Below are positions 44,887-53,288 of a stretch of 64,000 bases of DNA, one piece after another (within the stretch, counting starts at the first letter, position 1; the number at the start of each line of letters is the position of its first letter). The notes beneath the pieces were generated by a model. That model was not told the origin of the DNA. It saw nothing but the letters and a program-made list of their open reading frames with translations, and did not search any database. The translations under genes were made by a program, and so were the position numbers. Origin of the DNA: DTU019 sp050949825 (lineage in GTDB: Bacteria > Bacillota > Syntrophomonadia > Syntrophomonadales > Syntrophomonadaceae); the NCBI GenBank assembly GCA_050949825.1, contig JBMNGL010000018.1, positions 1 through 64,000 on the forward strand, written 5' to 3'.

Positions 44887-45822
44887 TCAGGGTTGGTAAA
44901 TGCGGAACTCGCCGCTTTTGAGCTGCACACAGCGTTCACATCCCGGGCAGGATACGATGCGGTCCTGAAATACATTGCGAATCATGTTTACCGATTCTTT
45001 TGGAGGCAGGGAATCGTTATCATGAATGATGATACGCCGCGGAGCAATGGTTACCAGAATACTGATCAAGACATCATCCAGACTGATTTCCTCCAGCAGC
45101 ATATCCTCCAGGTAGTAGTTCATATAGTTTTCATCGATCTTAATGCCGGAGCTATCCCAAAGGTAGAATATGCCGTTGTTGCTCATCAACAGGTTGACTT
45201 CCTGCACCTTGGGAGACTGGGTTTCCACGAAATAGCGCAACAGGTTTACGAAATCGTTGTATTCCTTTTCATTGCGCAGCTCTTCCAGGGCGACTTCTAC
45301 GGCAAACCTGATCTCAGTCATATAATCCTGCATGCAAAAGGTGATAAAGCCTTCCACCACCAACTGACGAGCCTGGTTGATATATTCCAGGATACGATTG
45401 GCAATGCGGCTTTTACGCCCGAAATTCATGAGCATATTGAGGCTCTCACTGGAATGGCAGCGTTTGATAAAATCCTCGGCTTTGCTCAGCAAACACTGTT
45501 TGTCGCTGGCAGAACCCGTGCGGCAAGCGCGCTGGATTTCCCGCCACAATAGGCGCGATTCCCAGGCAGTGACAATATGCTCGGCCAATGCCTCAGAAAG
45601 TTGGTGTTTGCAGATGTGGACGATGTCTTCGGGCTCAAAAAAGCCGTTTTGATTGTCTGAGCCGCTGAGCTTGAAGATAACGCTGTCAGTATCGACGTCC
45701 AGGTGCTCGAAGTCAAGCTCCACTTTGTAGCCGCGCTGTATGATCCACCGCAGCCGGTCATTGATTAATTGTGCCAGGTGTCCATTATCGCGGATGGTTA
45801 CAACCTGCAGTTCATAAACCAT
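44887..45822 (-). CDS. ytxC: Putative sporulation protein YtxC
   Basis: A 311-residue protein matching the YtxC family: central ESRLLWREIQRACRTGSASD-like helical part, INQARQLVVEGFITF and RDYMTEIRFAVEVALEE-like segments (here QDYMTEIRFAVEVALEE). In spore formers ytxC is usually next to thrS, as here (with DUF445 between). Its role in sporulation is inferred from genome distribution. A probable start is ATG 45822 with GGAGGCC upstream. Confidence 0.85.
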   Translation of the reverse strand: MVYELQVVTIRDNGHLAQLINDRLRWIIQRGYKVELDFEHLDVDTDSVIFKLSGSDNQNGFFEPEDIVHICKHQLSEALAEHIVTAWESRLLWREIQRACRTGSASDKQCLLSKAEDFIKRCHSSESLNMLMNFGRKSRIANRILEYINQARQLVVEGFITFCMQDYMTEIRFAVEVALEELRNEKEYNDFVNLLRYFVETQSPKVQEVNLLMSNNGIFYLWDSSGIKIDENYMNYYLEDMLLEEISLDDVLISILVTIAPRRIIIHDNDSLPPKESVNMIRNVFQDRIVSCPGCERCVQLKSGEFRIYQP

Positions 45823-46156
45823 AAACGGCCTCCTACTAGAAAGTTACTTTATTATATGTTTGCCAAAATTTCATTATTCAGTAGCAAGGCCGATGCATCA
45901 TAGTGTAATTATTGGATATAGTTGCTTAAAAGGGGAATAACTGTGCTCTTATGAACTGATTGCAGCCCTGGCGAGCTGTCTTTGCCCGGGGTTTGTTTTG
46001 ATTAGCAGACATTGTATAAAAAGGGCAGCGATTGCATACACTCTGCTCTCACGGTGCCCCCGCAGTGTAGTGAAAATGCCTTCTTTGTAACAACTTTTCT
46101 ATATGCTGAATACCTTATTAATATAAATAGTTGTATATTAGAAAGGTTGTTGATTA
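45823..46156. other. Intergenic region, nothing recognised
   Basis: About 330 bp, AT-rich near the right end, no hairpin terminator or clear promoter seen. Confidence 0.5.
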
Positions 46157-46715
46157 ATGGATATTGATAACGAATCTCGTGATAATTGTCTGATACGCTT
46201 TCGCCATAGGCGGCGCAGATCTACCGGCCATAGAAGACATTATGGCGACGGCCGGGCGGGAATATCGGAGCCAGCCCCGGCAGGTTTGACAGAAACTATG
46301 GAAGCTAATGTTTTGCCCAAGGGTTTTTCAGCCGCTAGCCTGGCTGCCTGGGGATATGTATTTCCAAACCATTGCCGTTGGTGCACCCATTAACTACAGT
46401 AATAATGGACCTTTAAGCGGCGTCAATCATGTGCCTGGCGCCTCTAGAATTGAAGTTGTCCAGGCGGGCATTTATAGCATCAGTTTTTCCGTCTATACCG
46501 CGCAAAACAATCCTCAGGACTGGGCAGTAATCGTCAACGGTGTACAGCGCTCGCGGTTCAATTCTGCCGGTCAAACCATCAGTGGGGTTACATTATTATC
46601 GCTTAACGCCGGGGACAGTATAACCATCCGCAACATAAACACCAGTCCCGACCCTGCCCGACTGAGAACCGGCGATTTTACAACCGCATATGTATTAATT
46701 TTAAAGGTCAACTAA
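46157..46715 (+). pseudogene. Frameshifted BclA-like (collagen-tail/TNF-like) surface protein
   Basis: Two overlapping frames together give one protein. Frame 1 (from ATG 46157) carries an N-terminal part with glycine-spaced words (STGHRRHYGDGRAG) and ends its similarity at GFSAASLAAWG. Frame 2 (visible from about 46355) continues as MYFQTIAVGAPINYSNNG through QAGIYSISFSVYTAQNNP and LNAGDSITIRNINTS to TAYVLILKV. The second part matches the beta-jelly-roll domain at the C-terminus of BclA-type exosporium proteins. A one-base shift near 46345-46360 would join them. The Gly-x-y region is short and degenerate. A sequencing error is an alternative. Confidence 0.6.
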
Positions 46716-46768
46716 CCCCGGATGACTGTTCTGCAGTTACTATGTTTCCGGAACTTATGAAGCAACCT

Positions 46769-46830
46769 GAGGCAAGGGTACCTTCTTCTTGCTTCCACAA
46801 AAGGAAGTAAAAAGAAGGTACCCTTGCCTC
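46769..46830. repeat. 62-bp inverted repeat, 19-bp perfect arms
   Basis: GAGGCAAGGGTACCTTCTT / AAGAAGGTACCCTTGCCTC, with CTTCC/GGAAG continuing inside. A further outer pair (CCGGAACTTATG / CATAAGTCCGG) encloses it. Confidence 0.85.
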
Positions 46831-46833
46831 CAT

Positions 46834-46949
46834 CGCATAAGTCCGGGTTTCAGTTCACTGTGATATGCTCCCCTTTCCGATAGTAGGTTTTTATTATTTA
46901 ACCTGTCTACCTTTAGGGGAACATATCACAGTCCCCGGACTTATGCGCA
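46834..46949. repeat. 116-bp inverted repeat element
   Basis: CGCATAAGTCCGGG and CACTGTGATATGCTCCCC on the left are matched by GGGGAACATATCACAGT and CCCCGGACTTATGCG on the right. The half GAGCATATCACAGCCCCCGG recurs on the minus strand near 12280-12305, so it is a dispersed element. Confidence 0.75.
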
Positions 46950-46950
46950 A

Positions 46951-47118
46951 TCATTTAAACAGGTTTCTTAATGCTTTTCCGGTGGCTCTCCCGACTATTC
47001 TCCTGCCGATTCGTTTTTGGGTAGCTTTGCTTCCTTTGGATACGGCATCAACATCTCCCAGAAACCTGGCCAGAGCATACAAGAAACTCCGAATCCCGGA
47101 AATGCTCTTTTTGACCAC
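46951..47118 (-). CDS. Small basic conserved protein, 55 aa
   Basis: GTG at 47118 preceded by GAGGGGGTG gives a 55-residue, strongly basic product (MVKKSISGIRSFLYALARFL, then GDVDAVSKGSKATQKRIGRR, then IVGRATGKALRNLFK). The frame is open further upstream, but without coding signs. Short proteins with the pattern LYALARxLGDVxAVxKG...GRxxGRxTGKxL recur in Clostridia, as I recall; none has a known function. It could bind nucleic acid given its charge. It adjoins the palindromic element. Confidence 0.6.
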   Translation of the reverse strand: MVKKSISGIRSFLYALARFLGDVDAVSKGSKATQKRIGRRIVGRATGKALRNLFK

Positions 47119-47574
47119 ATTACCCACCCCCTCGCTTCGTCCTAAATATTCAACCCCAATTTTAATTATTGCATGCCACCATGACAAAATATTGTCACTT
47201 TGAGAGGTATTTATCAGCTGGATTTGCCATAACATTACGAACATGCCCGCTTTGGAAGCATTTATGGCAACGGAATTGGTATCGTGTTGTTGGTTTGGTT
47301 TTTGCTTTGGTCACCTTATAATTAAGGGCAGAACTCTGATAAGCGGTCCGGCTACTCTTAGATGTTGCCGGTGCTCGGCTTGAGTATGGCAATAGCGGTA
47401 AAAAATCCGCTATTGTAAAATTGATTTTCACCCTTATATTATTACATCTATATCTCGCCGGCTAAGTCCCCTTTCCCCTATTGTGTGCAGTAGCATAATG
47501 ATTGATTTTTATCGCCGCAAACCGTATTGGTATAATAACAATTAAAATTAACTTGAAAAGATGGTGCATTAAAA
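47119..47574. other. Intergenic region with a perfect 9-bp stem
   Basis: CAATAGCGG / CCGCTATTG at 47390-47415 with an 8-nt A-rich loop, no T-run. A minus-strand ORF at 47195-47431 has a CHKC motif but no ribosome site or family and is not called. Confidence 0.5.
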
Positions 47575-48990
47575 ATGCTTGGCGATACATATGCAGAAAA
47601 AACTACACTATATACGGTTATGACCACGTCTTTCATGACTACCTTTATGGGCAGTTCCATTAACCTGGCTCTGCCGGCTATGGGCCTGGAATTTGGCAGC
47701 AGTGCCATACTTGCGAGCTGGGCCATTACCAGCTACATTCTGGCATCCGCCATTTTCCTCTTGCCCTTTGGGCGCCTGGCCGACATGCATGGACGCCGCC
47801 GCTTCTATCGGCTGGGTACTATTCTCTATACCCTGTTTACCCTGGCCACCGCCATGGCCGATTCCATGCAAATGATCATCGTGTTCCGTCTGCTGCAGGG
47901 TCTAAGCTCTGCTATGATTTTCAGCACCGGTATGGCCATCCTGAGCTCAGTCTATCCACCCCATAAACGGGGCCGGGCCCTGGGATACAGTGTGGCCGTC
48001 ACCTACCTGGGCCTTACCATAGGGCCGGTACTGGGCGGTATGATGAACCACTACCTGGGTTGGCGCAGCATATTTTACCTCACTACCCTGCTGGGTCTGG
48101 GAGCCGTAACTGCTATCCAATTCTGGCTGCGGGGTGAGTGGGCCGGAGCCCGGGGTGAAAAATTCGATGCTGCCGGAAGTTCGCTCTACATGGTGGGATT
48201 GCTGGCTTTTCTTTACGGGCTGTCCTCTATTTCCGACAGCCAATGGTCGCCTTATCTGGTTCTGCTGGGAGTGATTTTACTGGTGGGATTTGCCGCCTGG
48301 GAACTGCACATTGACCACCCCATCCTGCAGGTACGCCTGTTTAAACATAATACCGGTTTTGCTTTTTCCAACCTGGCGGCCATGATTAACTACAGCGCTA
48401 CATATGCGGTAACCTTCTTATTATCCGTTTACCTCCAGGTGGTGCGGGGATACGATTCCCAGGCCGCCGGGCTTATCCTCTTGGCCCAACCCCTGGTTAT
48501 GACCATATTGTCTCCCCTGGCAGGCACCTTGTCGGACCGCCTGGAACCCAGGCTGGTAGCCTCTCTGGGTATGGGCTGTTCTACCCTTAGCCTTTTCTTT
48601 TTTATATTTATCGGCTCTGCTACTGCACCCTCCCTGCTGGTGATCAATCTCCTTCTGGCCGGACTGGGCTTTGCCCTTTTCGCTTCCCCCAACAACAACG
48701 CTATTATGGGCTCAGTACCCATGCGCCTGTACGGCATAGCCTCCTCTACCCTGGGCACCATGAGATTGGTAGGTCAGGCCATCAGCATGTCCATAGTAAC
48801 CCTGTTAATTACCCTCTTCATAGGCCGGGCGCCCCTGACCGCAGCCAACCCCGCCACCTTCCTGGCCTGTATGAAGGTTTCCTTTGCTGTTTTCACTATC
48901 ATCTGTATCCTTGGAGTATTGGCCTCGCTGAAACGGGGCAGCCTGCACCAATACAACCTTACTGATCAGGATCAGGGCAAAATAGAATGA
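47575..48990 (+). CDS. MFS multidrug exporter, DHA2 (EmrB/QacA) type
   Basis: A 471-residue protein with about 14 hydrophobic segments. Motif A-like GRLADMHGRRRFYRLG follows segment 2, the antiporter motif C-like GLTIGPVLGGMMNHYLGWRS lies in segment 5, and a second motif-A-like DRLEPRLV is in the second half. These support a proton-driven drug or metabolite exporter. Substrate unknown. No regulator gene is directly adjacent on the upstream side; the BlaI-type gene follows 280 bp downstream but has its own promoter. Confidence 0.88.
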   Translation: MLGDTYAEKTTLYTVMTTSFMTTFMGSSINLALPAMGLEFGSSAILASWAITSYILASAIFLLPFGRLADMHGRRRFYRLGTILYTLFTLATAMADSMQMIIVFRLLQGLSSAMIFSTGMAILSSVYPPHKRGRALGYSVAVTYLGLTIGPVLGGMMNHYLGWRSIFYLTTLLGLGAVTAIQFWLRGEWAGARGEKFDAAGSSLYMVGLLAFLYGLSSISDSQWSPYLVLLGVILLVGFAAWELHIDHPILQVRLFKHNTGFAFSNLAAMINYSATYAVTFLLSVYLQVVRGYDSQAAGLILLAQPLVMTILSPLAGTLSDRLEPRLVASLGMGCSTLSLFFFIFIGSATAPSLLVINLLLAGLGFALFASPNNNAIMGSVPMRLYGIASSTLGTMRLVGQAISMSIVTLLITLFIGRAPLTAANPATFLACMKVSFAVFTIICILGVLASLKRGSLHQYNLTDQDQGKIE

Positions 48991-49204
48991 AAAAGGGAGG
49001 AAACCCGGGACTACCAGAACACCACTGTAGATTGAATGTAATGAGTCCGAAGGACTTATCCGGACTAATTTAGCTCCCGAATAAATTATATGCCAACACG
49101 TCATTATACTGCCGTTACAGATTAGCTATTGTAAAGATTTTAGGTCCGGGGAAAATGGAGATCTACGGATGGCAAAATAAAGCACCATATTCTTCATAAT
49201 GTTA

Positions 49205-49254
49205 TTGACATAAAAGGCTTACATGTGTAATCTTTAATATATTACAATTGTAAT
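49205..49254 (+). promoter_or_regulatory. Promoter with two BlaI-type operator dyads
   Basis: TTGACA (49205-49210), 17 bp, TAATCT (49228-49233). Dyad 1 TTACATGTGTAA (49219-49230) overlaps the -10; dyad 2 TTACAATTGTAA (49242-49253) lies in the early transcribed region. Both fit the TTACAnnTGTAA operator type used by BlaI/MecI repressors. Confidence 0.75.
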
Positions 49255-49272
49255 CGAAAGTAGGTTTTACAA

Positions 49273-49644
49273 GTGCATGATATACCACAAATATCTAATG
49301 CAGAATGGCGGGTAATGAAAATAATCTGGGCAAACTCGCCTATAACTGCCAATGAAGTGATAGAAAAGTTGGAAAACAATACCCCCTGGAAGCCTAAGAC
49401 TATTAAAACCTTGATTCGACGATTATTGGATAAGAAGGTATTAGATTTTCACCGGGAAGGAAAATCCTACTTGTACTTCCCGGTGGTCTCAGAAAAGGAT
49501 TGTGTCAGAACCGAAAGTGAAATCTTCCTTAAAAAAATATTTAATGGTTCTTTTAATCTGATGCTGGCTAATTTTATTGAAGAACAAAGGTTATCCGAAG
49601 AGGAAATCGAGGAGCTCAAAAATATTATCGACAACAGAAAGTAA
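49273..49644 (+). CDS. BlaI/MecI/CopY-family repressor
   Basis: A 123-residue winged-helix protein: ISNAEWRVMKIIWANSPITA at the N-terminus, recognition helix region PKTIKTLIRRLLDKKVLDFH, and a helical C-terminal dimerisation part (FIEEQRLSEEEIEELKNII). The GTG start at 49273 has an AGG 8 nt upstream. It should bind the two operator dyads just upstream and repress itself and the next gene, 14 nt away. In bla and mec systems the repressor is inactivated when the membrane protease receives its signal; the same logic is likely here. Confidence 0.9.
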   Translation: MHDIPQISNAEWRVMKIIWANSPITANEVIEKLENNTPWKPKTIKTLIRRLLDKKVLDFHREGKSYLYFPVVSEKDCVRTESEIFLKKIFNGSFNLMLANFIEEQRLSEEEIEELKNIIDNRK

Positions 49645-49658
49645 AGGAGATGTTAATT

Positions 49659-51329
49659 TTGCAGGGGCTTTTCGCTTTCTTTGATTGGATACTAATGTCT
49701 TCTTTAATGGGAAGCATATTAATTGTTCTTATTCTTTTAGCTAAATTTGCTTTCCAGAATAAGGCGGGTGCTAATTGGCATTATTATATATGGTTTCTGC
49801 TTCTCCTCAGATTGATGGTTCCTTTTACTCCTGAAAGTCCAATAAGTATATATAACCTGATTATTAATGAGCACCAACAGATTGTTTTTAGTAATCACAG
49901 CTCCTCGGAAACAATCAATCCACCGGTGGTAGCCAGTAAAACCGCCAGCTATTCAGCTGCAAATCGTAATTATCCAGGACAATTACATACAGGGGAGGTG
50001 AATCTCAATGTTGTTGATAACGCAACATTGCTAGATTTTAATGATTTCAACTGCAAAGCGGTTTTAATTCTATTGTGGCTTGTAGGAGCTGCACTACTGG
50101 CAGGGTATACGGTATTTATCAACTTTAGAATCTGGTATCAAATTCGAAACGAACCCCAACTAAATAATGCGCCAATTAGTGACATATTACGATCATGCCA
50201 ATCAGTTATGAATATCTCCAAGGATATTCCCATAGTAGCTACAGATATTATTCATACACCGGCACTGTTTGGGCTGATCAAGCCAAGGCTGTTACTACCG
50301 GCCAGCATCATTAACAAACTAACTGATGATCAATTTAAGTATATATGCCTTCATGAATTGGCTCATTGGAAACGCAAAGATATCATGATTAATTGGATAA
50401 CAGTAATACTGAAGATACTACACTGGTTTAATCCTGTAATTTGGTACGGTTTTCATAGAATGCATCAAGATTGTGAACTGGCCTGCGACTCTCTAGTGCT
50501 GTCATCAATAGAACCAGCAGAACACAAAGAATATGGGTATACTGTTATCCGAGTATTACAAATGACCTTAACACAGCAATGGATCCCAGGAGCAACCGGA
50601 ATGCTAACTGGAAAATCCCATATTACAAGGAGGATTACCATGATTTCTAACTTCAAAAAACAATCCCTTTCTTTTACTGTTGCTGCCCTTATCATATTTG
50701 TTGGTATCGGGGCGGTTGGATGTACAGATGCCCGGAATGTTGATTCACTGCAACCGGGAGCAAATTTAAATGGAGGTTCATACAATCAGATAACATCTAT
50801 AGAATCGGATACTAATCGAATACTTGCCGGAGCGGTTGATGTAGAAGGCCCGGGAATAATAGTAACTCTATCCGACCGAAAAACAAATAATGATCAAGAT
50901 CCAGATTTCCTGGTTCATGATTATGATATACGTGAAATTGTAAACCAACTGACGGCTGCAGAAGCGGAAGCAATATCTGTGAACGACGAGCGCTTGATTA
51001 CAACCACTGCCATAGGCTGCATAGAAGATAAAATACTAATAAACAATAATACATACAACAGTCCCTTCATCATAAAAGCTATCGGTAATTCCGAAAAAAT
51101 GGAACAGGCTTTGCAATCAAGAGGTGGTCATATAGAGATGCTGAGATTATTTGGCATGGGATTAGCTATAGAACGAAGTGACAAGTTGTTGATACCCAAA
51201 TATACAGGAGAGGTAATAATTAAATATGCAAAATGCAAATCCGATTGGAGAAGAAAACTCAGGGACAATATGATACTTAATTCCCCAGAAGAGGATGAGG
51301 GTATAAACTTTAGTCTAAATGGGGTATGA
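49659..51329 (+). CDS. BlaR1/MecR1-like M56 membrane metalloprotease fused to a DUF881-like C-terminal domain
   Basis: A 556-residue protein. TTG 49659 is preferred because AAAGGAG lies 9 nt upstream; the ATG at 49650 touches the ribosome site. Residues 1-330 are M56: N-terminal membrane segments, HELAH zinc motif in YICLHELAHWKRKD and a final membrane segment (about 340-360, ending at VGCTDA). The extracytoplasmic C-terminus (about 385-545) is not a penicillin-binding domain. It reads AGAVDVEGPGIIVTLSDR, YDIREIVNQLTAAEAEAISV and NDERLITTTAIGCIEDKILI, then FIIKAIGNSEKMEQAL, RGGHIEML, which is the pattern of DUF881 (YlxW/YlxX-like). Forms an operon with the repressor. Confidence 0.85.
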   Translation: MQGLFAFFDWILMSSLMGSILIVLILLAKFAFQNKAGANWHYYIWFLLLLRLMVPFTPESPISIYNLIINEHQQIVFSNHSSSETINPPVVASKTASYSAANRNYPGQLHTGEVNLNVVDNATLLDFNDFNCKAVLILLWLVGAALLAGYTVFINFRIWYQIRNEPQLNNAPISDILRSCQSVMNISKDIPIVATDIIHTPALFGLIKPRLLLPASIINKLTDDQFKYICLHELAHWKRKDIMINWITVILKILHWFNPVIWYGFHRMHQDCELACDSLVLSSIEPAEHKEYGYTVIRVLQMTLTQQWIPGATGMLTGKSHITRRITMISNFKKQSLSFTVAALIIFVGIGAVGCTDARNVDSLQPGANLNGGSYNQITSIESDTNRILAGAVDVEGPGIIVTLSDRKTNNDQDPDFLVHDYDIREIVNQLTAAEAEAISVNDERLITTTAIGCIEDKILINNNTYNSPFIIKAIGNSEKMEQALQSRGGHIEMLRLFGMGLAIERSDKLLIPKYTGEVIIKYAKCKSDWRRKLRDNMILNSPEEDEGINFSLNGV

Positions 51330-51688
51330 AGTTACTTTAGTGTAAATGGAAGGGTTTGTACCAAGGTCCGTGTAAACGTAAATCTGATCTCTAAAATATA
51401 TCCACAATATCCGGGTAAAGCTATAGAATTTGGCATTACTACCAATCGACTTAAAAGCCCATTCCCGGTGAGCCCTTAAGCTACAAATACCGGGAATTAT
51501 CTAAACTGAGCAGACTTGATAGCCGGGGTCCCCGTATGTGATACAATGGTTTACCGACGGGGACCTTAAGCCTTGTTATTCATGGATCGCCCCGTCGCAG
51601 CCAAACCATCTTGTAATGCTTGTTCCAGGTTAAAAGCATATCTTCCTACCGGTGTTGTAGGGACAGTCCCTGCAACACACGCCAATGA
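51330..51688. other. Intergenic region with two hairpins
   Basis: About 360 bp. GGTCCCCGT / ACGGGGACC at 51527-51565, and GTGTTGTAGGGAC / GTCCCTGCAACAC at about 51653-51679 (one mismatch), the latter just after the stop of the minus-strand nuclease gene. No T-runs. Confidence 0.6.
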
Positions 51689-52972
51689 CTAGCTAATACT
51701 CTCAATGTTATATCCTAATTCTTCTGCCTTACGGATAAATTTATTTATATTATCAATACCCCATTGATTACAAACAGATATTAACTCGTCTGTAAGTTTA
51801 ATAACTTCTTCTGTTTTGATAAAATGCCTTGCAGTACCTGAATCCTCAAAAACCTGTTGAGCTTCTTTATATGTACGTAATACTCCATAGCGGGTTCCTT
51901 GAAGTTGATCAGGGAAGACCTTCAAAAGTTCTTCATATGTCACTTGAGAGTTATCATCAATATATTTACTTACAACTGCAAGAACCAATCTGTTTTTCGC
52001 ATGGATTTTTTCATTAAATATGTATTTGGTATTATCCTTTGAACCAGCTTTTATTACTACTGCTAATCCACCATCAATTTTCGCCCTTTCTTCATCTGAT
52101 ATTTCAGGATCATCTTTTAGAGCAGTAAATGTTGCAATAAGTAATTCTTTATGAGCCTCCCAGAAATTTCTTAATAAATGCTTTTCTCTCTCTCCAATTG
52201 CCATAATAATGTCACCCCGTTCAGATTCATTTGTTTCCGTTTGAAGTGCAGGAAAACTTAATGTTCTAAGATAATTATCAATAAACATTTCTGCTTGCTG
52301 TGGAATCTGCATCTTTCTACATGGTTCTATAACAAAGTCAACCATGTATTGATAATTCAATTGAATATATTGTTTACATCTACATTCTGGTTCGTTCAGT
52401 TTTTCATAATCTGCATTGGTCAAGGGGGTTAAAAATACGAATATACTATTTCCTTCATCAGTTAAATCCATATTTTTTGCCCATCTAAAATATCTGTCGG
52501 TTTGCATATCGCTTTCCTTGGATTTTACTTTGTTTTCAAGGATTATTCTGAGTTTTCTGGTATCCTCCAAATTCTTCTGTACCAATAGTTGTACCTCTAT
52601 ATAAATATCAATAAACCCATTTCCGGTATTTTTTTCTCTTACAATCTGTGTGTTATTTATACTATAGTTCCCGGATATGATAATATCTTCAAGTTCCTCA
52701 GGAAATTTATCAGCTTTATTTAGTTTCTGGCTTCTATTTATAGGAATAGTTAGGGTTTCTAACAACTTTTTTAATGGATATTCTCCCAATTCATGATTCT
52801 CCTCGGGATTAAAAAACCATGCCAAGAAATCGCTGTGAACTGTTTCTTTTCTTGAAATATTAAGAATATTAAAAAAGGACTTGTGAGAGTAATACGAAAC
52901 AAGTTCTTGATATTCCAAGCTATTCACGAGTTTCAATATTTGCTCTCTTCTGTTTACAACTTCAAGTTCCAA
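51689..52972 (-). CDS. PD-(D/E)XK nuclease superfamily protein (PF14281-like)
   Basis: A 427-residue protein. The N-terminus carries ETVHSDFLAWFFNPEENHEL, typical of this family; the catalytic core is GNGFIDIYIEV (motif D) and IILENKVKSKESDMQTDRY (ExK), followed by a conserved Q-x-DRY helix. C-terminal 180 residues are helical with a wHTH-like segment. Such stand-alone nucleases are common in accessory regions and may serve in defence, but no partner gene is adjacent. Its coding DNA is much more AT-rich than the housekeeping block, which suggests transfer. Confidence 0.75.
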   Translation of the reverse strand: MELEVVNRREQILKLVNSLEYQELVSYYSHKSFFNILNISRKETVHSDFLAWFFNPEENHELGEYPLKKLLETLTIPINRSQKLNKADKFPEELEDIIISGNYSINNTQIVREKNTGNGFIDIYIEVQLLVQKNLEDTRKLRIILENKVKSKESDMQTDRYFRWAKNMDLTDEGNSIFVFLTPLTNADYEKLNEPECRCKQYIQLNYQYMVDFVIEPCRKMQIPQQAEMFIDNYLRTLSFPALQTETNESERGDIIMAIGEREKHLLRNFWEAHKELLIATFTALKDDPEISDEERAKIDGGLAVVIKAGSKDNTKYIFNEKIHAKNRLVLAVVSKYIDDNSQVTYEELLKVFPDQLQGTRYGVLRTYKEAQQVFEDSGTARHFIKTEEVIKLTDELISVCNQWGIDNINKFIRKAEELGYNIESIS

Positions 52973-53288
52973 TCTTTATCACCTCTAACATGTCAACATA
53001 TACGCCTTATTGATCTCGAAAATGTCATGTATTTTGTTTGCGATGAAATATTCGATAATCACATCGATATCTTTTGGTTGCCACTCATTATATGTCTCTT
53101 TCTGCAATCGTATAAACTTTCCTTCTATGAACTGTATGACGTGCAAAAAGCAAAACCCCTAGCCCCTTCAGGAGTTCGATCCCAGGGTGCCGGGGGTTGT
53201 TTTATTAGTTAACGATTATAGCATGTTCCAGTATGTGTATAATCCGTTTCCGTTAATATTGCTCGGATCTGCTTGAGCTGTTCTCCTC
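52973..53288. other. Intergenic region, accessory, no gene called
   Basis: Holds AACCCC..GGGGGTT pairing around 53153-53205 and a T-arm-like GTTCGATCCC, but no tRNA. Nothing else is supported. Confidence 0.45.

Noticed and set aside
47195..47431. Minus-strand ORF with CHKC
   Set aside because: No ribosome site and the rest of the zinc motif is missing; it also spans an inverted repeat.
53170..53205. tRNA 3' end (T-loop-like GTTCGATCCC), possible attachment site
   Set aside because: The flanking bases do not form a T-stem and no acceptor pairing or CCA follows.
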